Source of the DNA: an uncultured bacterium
Lineage (GTDB): Bacteria; Patescibacteriota; Minisyncoccia; Phycocordibacterales; GWA1-40-21
NCBI GenBank assembly: GCA_903868205.1
Contig: CAIPUJ010000038.1
Coordinates: 1 to 9,352 of the forward strand
Reading direction: 5' to 3'
Length of the DNA: 9,352 nucleotides
Shown here: in pieces, positions 5,849 to 9,352 of the stretch
Position numbering within the stretch: position 1 is the first letter of the stretch
Layout: each line of letters starts with the position of its first letter
Program-made: the position numbers and the translations under genes
Notes under the pieces: model-generated
The model's database searches: none
What the model saw: the letters and a program-made list of their open reading frames with translations, nothing else
Told to the model about the DNA's origin: nothing

Positions 5849-6420
5849 TAAAACGGCATCGTGAACGTCATTGCCGAATTTTTTGTTTCGTGCCATTTAG
5901 AAGTGTCTAACTTTATTTCTTTTATATCGTTTATATCTTTATATTTTAAGAAACCGTTTTTTACTGCATAATCATAAATGTCTTTTGTAATTCTTACGTC
6001 TTCGGTGCAGTAGTTTATAACGTCTTGAACTCTGCCTTGTTTCCACCATTCCATAGCTTCAAGTCCGTGACCAGTTTTGTTTCTTCCCAATGTAGCTTCT
6101 GCCACATTATCTAATTTGATTCTTCTTCCAAGTGATTCTTTTATTTCTGAAAGTAAATCAAGGCTAGTAATCTTGGTTAAATCACCAGAATAATATTTAT
6201 TAAGTATTGGTATATCAAAACTATCGCTATTGTAGCCGATTAATAAGTCAGCTTTTTCTAGTATTGGCCAAAGGTCTTTAAGTTGCTCCACAGTATAGCT
6301 AGAATATTTATCTGTTTCGGAGTCATAAATACAAACAACATAAATATTTGGAAATACTTGTTTATTACCGACAGTAGTAATTATTCCATCAGTTTCGATG
6401 TCAAAAATTATTTTACGCAT
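5848..6420 (-). CDS. DEDDy-type 3'-5' exonuclease (RNase H-like fold)
   Basis: This 190-residue protein begins MRKIIFDIETDG. It carries the three exonuclease motifs of the DnaQ-like superfamily: Exo I with Asp7 and Glu9 (FDIET), Exo II with Asn64, Phe68 and Asp69 (IGYNSDSFDIPIL), and Exo III with Tyr137 and Asp141 (YCTEDVR), so it is of the DEDDy class. Members remove nucleotides from 3' ends of DNA or RNA using two metal ions. The family resembles the stand-alone YprB or PolB-like exonuclease domains; the natural substrate cannot be told. I chose the Met at 6420 because the protein fold starts there; the 18-residue upstream extension is translated repeat sequence. The start sits one base after repeat copy 3, which supplies its leader. 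It probably has its own promoter there. A palindromic terminator overlaps the stop. Confidence 0.88.
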   Translation of the reverse strand: MRKIIFDIETDGIITTVGNKQVFPNIYVVCIYDSETDKYSSYTVEQLKDLWPILEKADLLIGYNSDSFDIPILNKYYSGDLTKITSLDLLSEIKESLGRRIKLDNVAEATLGRNKTGHGLEAMEWWKQGRVQDVINYCTEDVRITKDIYDYAVKNGFLKYKDINDIKEIKLDTSKWHETKNSAMTFTMPF

Positions 6421-6421
6421 A

Positions 6422-6563
6422 TTTACCCTAGAAAATTTTTGCCAATAAAAATTGTTTGTTTCGACTCGATGCAAACAAGTAAATCTTTTATAGTTACAAT
6501 TATAAAGCTAGTCATTATTATTTTAATTTTTAACAAACATTGGCAAAAACTTTAATGGGTAAA
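6422..6563 (-). repeat. Stop-to-start repeat element, copy 3 (hisS/exonuclease)
   Basis: This 142-bp copy is in the opposite orientation, matching the - strand genes. Read along that strand it starts right after the hisS TAA with TTTACCC, then AAAGTTTTTGCCAATGTTT. It ends with CGAAACAAACAATTTT, ATTGGCAAAAATTTTC and GGGTAAA one base before the exonuclease ATG. The centre differs from copies 1 and 2. Thus in all three cases the left arm follows a stop codon and the right arm precedes a start codon. Confidence 0.87.
6487..6515 (-). promoter_or_regulatory. Putative exonuclease promoter inside repeat copy 3
   Basis: Read on the - strand there is ATGACT (6515-6510), a 17-base spacer and TATAAA (6492-6487). 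A consensus TATAAT also lies at 6504-6499. A start near 6480 would give a leader of about 60 nt with the conserved right arm. Confidence 0.4.
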
Positions 6564-7889
6564 TTAATTTGAAGATATTTTTCTGATACCATCAACAATT
6601 TCATTATCAGAAAGAATTATTTCTTCTCCAGATGTAAGCTCTTTGATTTTGAATTTACCATTTTTTACTTCCTCGTCTCCAATACAAGTAATGAAAGGAA
6701 TTTTATTTTTATCAGCATATTTTATTTGATCACCAAACTTCTTTCCAGAATAATCTACAGATACCTTAAGACCATTGTTTCTAAGTTTTTGTGCTAAATC
6801 TTGTGCAAAACCTATTGAATTTTCATTTTGTATACAAATATACAATTCTGCTGGGGCGACAATAGCTGGTAATATATTGTATGTTTCAAGCATATTTCTT
6901 ATACCAACATCTCCCATACCAAATCCTATAGCAGGAACTTTGTCTTTACCAAAAATATCTAGAAGGTCATCATATCTACCTCCTCCGAATATCGCGCGTA
7001 TATTTTCTGGATTTGTATCGTAAATTTCAAAGATTGTTCCAGTGTAATAATCAAAACCACGCATCAAGCTTTGGCTGAATACAACATTTGTTATTCCTAA
7101 GTCTTCTAGTCTTTTGATAAGTTCCTTTGTTTCAATGATACCTTCTTGTAGCTCAGCACTTTTTGGTAGATGAGAGACAAATTCTTCGAAGTTTTTTGAA
7201 TTTAAAAGTTGGAGTAATTCAGAACTTCTTTCTGGTATTGTTTCTTGAATAGCTTTATTAAACTCCTCAGCTTTCATTTTGTCTTTCTTGTCGATGAGTT
7301 TAGAAATTATCTTTGCTGTATTTTCATCAAGAGCAAAAAGATCATTAAGAATATAATTAACAATTTTTCTGTTATTGACTCTGATTTCAAAATTACTATC
7401 TTTAAATCCAAAAGATTTCATAAGAGCAGAGGTAAGGGAAATAACTTCAACATCTGCATTTATATTTTTTACACCAAAAATATCAACATTGAATTGCCAA
7501 TGTTCACGAGTTCTTCCTCTTTGGGGTTTTTCATAACGGAAAAGGTTTGGAATAGAATACCATCTGAGGGGGAATGAAAGTTCTTTTTGTTTTGCGGCGA
7601 TCATTCTGGCTACTGTTGGAGTCATTTCTGGTCTGAGCGATACTTCACGATCACCTTTATCTTTAAAAGTATAAGTTTGTTCATTTACTATTTCTTCTCC
7701 TGATTTTGCTTTGTATAAATCCGCATATTCAAGTACAGATGCTCCATATTCTGAGTAGCCGAAACTTTCAGCAGTTTTTTTCATCTTGCTGAAAATGTAA
7801 TTTTGTATTGCCATGTCAGCAGGATAAAAATCTCTCACTCCTTTGTAAGATTCAGTGCTAACGGCTTCTTTTTTTGTTTTATTTTCCAT
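6564..7889 (-). CDS. hisS: Histidyl-tRNA synthetase
   Basis: This is a class IIa enzyme that charges tRNA-His with histidine and ATP. The 441-residue form has the expected length and order: N-terminal YKGVRDFYPADM, LRPEMTPTVARM at 85-96, motif 2 around FRYEKPQRGRTREHWQ (117-132), an insertion domain at about 160-265, the histidine-binding segment MRGFDYYTGTIFE (276-288), GGGRYDDL (302-309), motif 3 around AIGFGMGDVGIRNML (320-334), and an anticodon-binding domain from about 345 to 435. The start at 7889 (MENKTKKEAV) is preferred; an in-frame ATG at 7961 would add 24 residues translated from a folded leader. The LRPEMTP and RTREHWQ variants differ from the E. coli type, but the catalytic arginines are kept. 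Downstream, repeat copy 3 begins right after the TAA. It is transcribed divergently from truB. Confidence 0.96.
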   Translation of the reverse strand: MENKTKKEAVSTESYKGVRDFYPADMAIQNYIFSKMKKTAESFGYSEYGASVLEYADLYKAKSGEEIVNEQTYTFKDKGDREVSLRPEMTPTVARMIAAKQKELSFPLRWYSIPNLFRYEKPQRGRTREHWQFNVDIFGVKNINADVEVISLTSALMKSFGFKDSNFEIRVNNRKIVNYILNDLFALDENTAKIISKLIDKKDKMKAEEFNKAIQETIPERSSELLQLLNSKNFEEFVSHLPKSAELQEGIIETKELIKRLEDLGITNVVFSQSLMRGFDYYTGTIFEIYDTNPENIRAIFGGGRYDDLLDIFGKDKVPAIGFGMGDVGIRNMLETYNILPAIVAPAELYICIQNENSIGFAQDLAQKLRNNGLKVSVDYSGKKFGDQIKYADKNKIPFITCIGDEEVKNGKFKIKELTSGEEIILSDNEIVDGIRKISSN

Positions 7890-7913
7890 ATTTTTTATTA
7901 TTATTTTATGCGG

Positions 7914-7970
7914 CCCCGATGAAATATCATTCTTCGAATGAGAAAGTCTAAAGACTTTCATTTCACGGGG
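7914..7970 (-). promoter_or_regulatory. Y-shaped folded leader upstream of hisS
   Basis: A 57-nt three-way junction has almost no unpaired bases. The basal helix is CCCCG/CGGGG plus TGAAAT/ATTTCA (11 bp with one bulged base). It encloses one hairpin of 7 bp (GAAAGTC/GACTTTC, 4-nt loop) and one of 5 bp (TCATT/AATGA, 5-nt loop). On the - strand it lies 24 bases before the hisS ATG, so it would form the 5' part of the leader. It has no T-box sequence. A role in hisS control or mRNA stability is inferred only from position and regularity. Confidence 0.5.
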
Positions 7971-8010
7971 TTTAGAAAAATATAGTCATTACATTTCTTA
8001 TTTTTCTAAA
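7971..8010. repeat. Perfect 12-bp inverted repeat between hisS and truB
   Basis: TTTAGAAAAATA (7971-7982) and TATTTTTCTAAA (7999-8010) pair perfectly across a 16-base loop, directly abutting the folded hisS leader. A weak -10-like TATATT for hisS lies at 7984-7979 on the - strand, which would start that mRNA close to the Y-shaped fold. It may be an operator for a dimeric regulator or a hairpin; no regulator is identified. Confidence 0.5.
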
Positions 8011-8014
8011 CATA

Positions 8015-8042
8015 TTGTTTATTTTAAGAATAGTTCTATTAT
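8015..8042 (+). promoter_or_regulatory. truB promoter
   Basis: TTGTTT (8015-8020), a 16-base spacer and TATTAT (8037-8042). The start would fall near 8049, only about six bases before the truB ATG, giving a nearly leaderless mRNA with no Shine-Dalgarno sequence. Confidence 0.5.
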
Positions 8043-8054
8043 TGTAGCTGAAAT

Positions 8055-8807
8055 ATGAAGCCAAAACAAGCAGTATTAATATTGAATAAGAAAAGAGGGG
8101 AAACACCCTTAGGGTGTTTGAATAGGTTTAAGAAAGACAATCCAAAATACGAAAACGATAAAATGACTTATGCTGGTAGGCTAGATCCTCTCGCTTCTGG
8201 CTTGCTTTTAGTGCTTGTAGGTGAAGAATGTAAAAATAAAGATAAATATCTTGGGTTGGATAAAGAGTATGAAGTGGATGTGTTATTTGGTTTTTCTACA
8301 GATACTTACGATGTTTTGGGATTAGTTAAAGATACTTCGTCACAATCTATTAGTGATATAAAAAATATTTTACCAACTTTTGTTGGTAAGTTTTCTCAAA
8401 AGTATCCTGCTTTTTCTTCTAAGACCGTAGGAGGGGAGCCGCTTTTTGCTTTAACAAAAAGTGGCGGTATTTCTGAAGAAGAAATTCCCACAAAAGATGT
8501 TGAAATTAAAAATATTGAATTAATAAATGAAAAAACTATTTCAAAATCGGATTTAGATTTTTTTATAAAAGACTCTGTTGCTCTTGTTTCTGGAGATTTC
8601 CGTCAAGGAGAAATTATAGAATCATGGAATAAAACTTTGAATAATATTAAACAAGAGCAATTCAAAATTATTTCAATAAAGGTTTCTTGCACAAGTGGAA
8701 CATATATGAGAAGTTTGGCGAATGAAATTGGTATAAAAATAGGTATTCCAGCGTTAGCTTTAAATATAAGAAGAAATAGGGTTGGTGAATATATATTGAC
8801 GAAATAA
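8055..8807 (+). CDS. truB: tRNA pseudouridine-55 synthase
   Basis: The enzyme converts U55 in the T-loop of tRNAs to pseudouridine. The 250-residue protein carries the catalytic motif YAGRLDPLASGLLLVLVG, with Asp44 as the expected nucleophile. The motif reads YAGRLDPLASG rather than the E. coli-type HTGTLDPLATG, a variant I associate with this lineage. Further family blocks are KEYEVDVLFGFSTDTYDVLG (70-89), PAFSSKTVGGEPLFALTKSG (about 117-136), SCTSGTYMRSLANEIG (about 215-231) and the C-terminal RRNRVGEYIL. The N-terminal block LILNKKRGETPLG matches the usual KPxGxTS region loosely. There is no PUA domain at the C-terminus; the protein ends soon after the catalytic fold. It is transcribed divergently from hisS. 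An 8-bp perfect hairpin lies inside the coding region at 8101-8119. Confidence 0.94.
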   Translation: MKPKQAVLILNKKRGETPLGCLNRFKKDNPKYENDKMTYAGRLDPLASGLLLVLVGEECKNKDKYLGLDKEYEVDVLFGFSTDTYDVLGLVKDTSSQSISDIKNILPTFVGKFSQKYPAFSSKTVGGEPLFALTKSGGISEEEIPTKDVEIKNIELINEKTISKSDLDFFIKDSVALVSGDFRQGEIIESWNKTLNNIKQEQFKIISIKVSCTSGTYMRSLANEIGIKIGIPALALNIRRNRVGEYILTK

Positions 8808-8825
8808 TTAAAGTATTGGCTAAGG

Positions 8826-8854
8826 TTGATTTATTCTTTTATTTGTGCTATACT
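8826..8854 (+). promoter_or_regulatory. Promoter of the RRM protein gene
   Basis: TTGATT (8826-8831), a 17-base spacer and TATACT (8849-8854), preceded by TG at 8846-8847 to give an extended -10. This is the best promoter in the window. The start would be near 8861, so the leader is about 88 nt. Confidence 0.72.
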
Positions 8855-8860
8855 AGCAAA

Positions 8861-8948
8861 GCAGTAACAATTCTCGTAGGTTTAAGTTTTTCTTAGCCGT
8901 TTGAGATTTTAGGTCGTTTCTGCGACTTTAGTAGAAAATTGAAAATAA
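8861..8948 (+). promoter_or_regulatory. Long 5' leader of the RRM protein gene with a hairpin
   Basis: Unlike rpmF and truB, this gene has a leader of about 88 nt. It contains the hairpin AGGTCG (8911-8916) / CGACTT (8923-8928) with a 6-nt loop, then an A-rich stretch up to the ATG without a Shine-Dalgarno sequence. Long leaders are common in cold-induced RNA-binding protein genes and allow self-binding; this is an inference. Confidence 0.35.
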
Positions 8949-9224
8949 ATGGCAAAGAAATTATATGTAGGAAATCTTCCTTACTCAGCAAATGATGCTG
9001 CGTTAGCAGATTTCTTCGCAAAGGCCGGCGCTGTTGAGTCAGCTATCGTTATGATAGACAAAATGACTGGCAGATCAAGAGGATTTGGATTCGTAAGCAT
9101 GATTAATGATGATGAAGCTGACAAAGCTATTGAATCATTTAATGGTGTTGAAATGGATGGTAGAAAGCTTACCGTCAACGAAGCAAAACCACTTGAAAAG
9201 AGACCTTTCAGACCTATGAGATAA
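8949..9224 (+). CDS. Single-RRM RNA-binding protein
   Basis: This 91-residue protein is one RNA-recognition motif with a short basic tail. RNP2 is LYVGNL (residues 5-10) and RNP1 is RGFGFVSM (44-51). The aromatic Tyr6, Phe46 and Phe48 should stack on RNA bases. Between them are DAALADFFAKAGAV (first helix) and the loop MTGRSR; the second helix is DDEADKAIESFNG and the last strand is RKLTVNEA. The tail EKRPFRPMR is arginine-rich. Small proteins of this kind in cyanobacteria and other bacteria act as RNA chaperones and are often cold-induced; the role here is inferred. It has a strong promoter, a long leader and a strong terminator, so it is a stand-alone and probably highly expressed gene. The start at 8949 fits the usual MxKKLYVGNL beginning. 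Confidence 0.96.
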   Translation: MAKKLYVGNLPYSANDAALADFFAKAGAVESAIVMIDKMTGRSRGFGFVSMINDDEADKAIESFNGVEMDGRKLTVNEAKPLEKRPFRPMR

Positions 9225-9238
9225 TATCTCACTTGGTT

Positions 9239-9280
9239 AAACAAAATCCCCAGGACTTATGTCTTGGGGATTTTGTTTTG
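9239..9280 (+). terminator. Strong intrinsic terminator of the RRM gene
   Basis: The stem AAACAAAATCCCC (9239-9251) / GGGGATTTTGTTT (9266-9278), continued inward by AGGAC/GTCTT, has a TTAT loop. This gives about 18 bp. The 3' strand itself provides the T-rich tract. It lies 14 bases after the stop codon. Confidence 0.88.
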
Positions 9281-9332
9281 TAAAAAATTAAGAATAAGGA
9301 TGCGACTGCATCCTTATTCTTAATTTTTTACA
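9279..9332. terminator. Perfect 25-bp palindromic hairpin, likely bidirectional terminator
   Basis: Two perfectly complementary 25-base arms (9279-9303 and 9308-9332) are separated by GACT. The arms run from A6 on the left to T6 on the right around a GC-richer tip (GGATGC/GCATCC), so either strand gives a hairpin ending in T-rich sequence. It follows directly on the RRM terminator and probably serves a convergent gene from the right. Confidence 0.7.
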
Positions 9333-9352
9333 GGTATATCAGCGTGGCCACC
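9320..9352 (-). CDS. Possible C-terminal end of a convergent gene (cut by window edge)
   Basis: On the - strand a frame is open from the edge and reads GGHADIPVKN followed by TAA (9322-9320), with the stop inside the palindromic hairpin, as for other genes here whose terminators overlap the stop. Another frame reads VATLIYL and then TAA. Ten residues are too few to identify a protein; the call rests mostly on the terminator position. Confidence 0.25.
   Translation of the reverse strand, partial: GGHADIPVKN

Noticed and set aside
5719..5910. Small + strand reading frame of 63 codons after smc
   Set aside because: It runs through the inverted-repeat element, a terminator palindrome and the antisense of the exonuclease gene; no protein-like sequence.
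6421..6474. N-terminal extension of the exonuclease from the ATG at 6474
   Set aside because: The extra 18 residues are translated from the right arm of repeat copy 3; the fold begins at MRKIIFDIET.
1917..6563. CRISPR array
   Set aside because: Only three copies, kilobases apart, in intergenic gaps and in both orientations; no regular spacers and no cas genes.
7890..7961. N-terminal extension of HisRS from the ATG at 7961
   Set aside because: The 24 added residues come from the highly folded leader, resemble no HisRS N-terminus, and the protein is of normal length from 7889.
7914..8010. T-box leader for hisS
   Set aside because: No T-box sequence, no specifier loop and no terminator-antiterminator pair could be found.
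1..9352. Recoded genome with TGA as glycine
   Set aside because: All long genes are open in the standard code with no in-frame TGA, and glycine is encoded by normal GGN codons.

Overview
The window looks like a piece of a Candidate Phyla Radiation (Patescibacteria) chromosome, most likely from the Parcubacteria. This is inferred from low GC, short spacers, almost no Shine-Dalgarno sequences, the gene order rpmF - nusB - rnc - (unknown) - smc, and the style of the proteins: an L32 starting MVNRMRHNRS, a short SMC ending in a head of parcubacterial type, and a TruB with a YAGRLDPLASG motif. All genes read in the standard code.

Layout. The left edge (1-415) is the C-terminal tail of a serine recombinase. 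Its last codons and stop lie inside the 3' end of a tRNA-Asn gene on the other strand (404-475), the geometry of a mobile element integrated at a tRNA. Bases 416-731 hold no protein gene: they contain the rest of the tRNA, a tightly folded 123-nt multi-arm structure (490-612), and the rpmF promoter. Then on the + strand come ribosomal protein L32 (with its own promoter and terminator), a NusB fused to a Nudix hydrolase domain, RNase III, a small unknown protein, and an unusually short SMC (763 aa) in which no hinge domain can be recognised. Between smc and the next gene is a small inverted-repeat element with 8-bp direct flanks. On the - strand follow a DEDDy 3'-5' exonuclease and histidyl-tRNA synthetase. 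On the + strand again are the pseudouridine synthase TruB and a one-RRM RNA-binding protein, closed by two back-to-back hairpin terminators at the right edge.

The most striking feature is a family of three 142-147 bp elements (1917-2063, 2762-2904, 6422-6563). Each fills essentially the whole space from the stop codon of one gene to the start codon of the next co-directional gene. The ends are conserved and inverted (core TTTTTGCCAAT / ATTGGCAAAAA), one end pair changes in a compensatory way, and the middles are unrelated in sequence but each carries a plausible promoter. As a result rnc, the unknown-smc pair and the exonuclease gene share nearly the same 5' leader, and rnc has an element on both sides. 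This could be a domesticated miniature element or a dedicated terminator/promoter/leader cassette; sequence alone does not decide.

The genes are housekeeping: translation and tRNA (L32, HisRS, TruB, tRNA-Asn), RNA processing and antitermination (NusB, RNase III, RRM protein), chromosome segregation (SMC) and nucleic-acid repair or turnover (exonuclease, Nudix). Regulation seems to lie in very short or leaderless mRNAs for rpmF and truB, and in structured leaders for hisS, the RRM gene and the three element-preceded genes.
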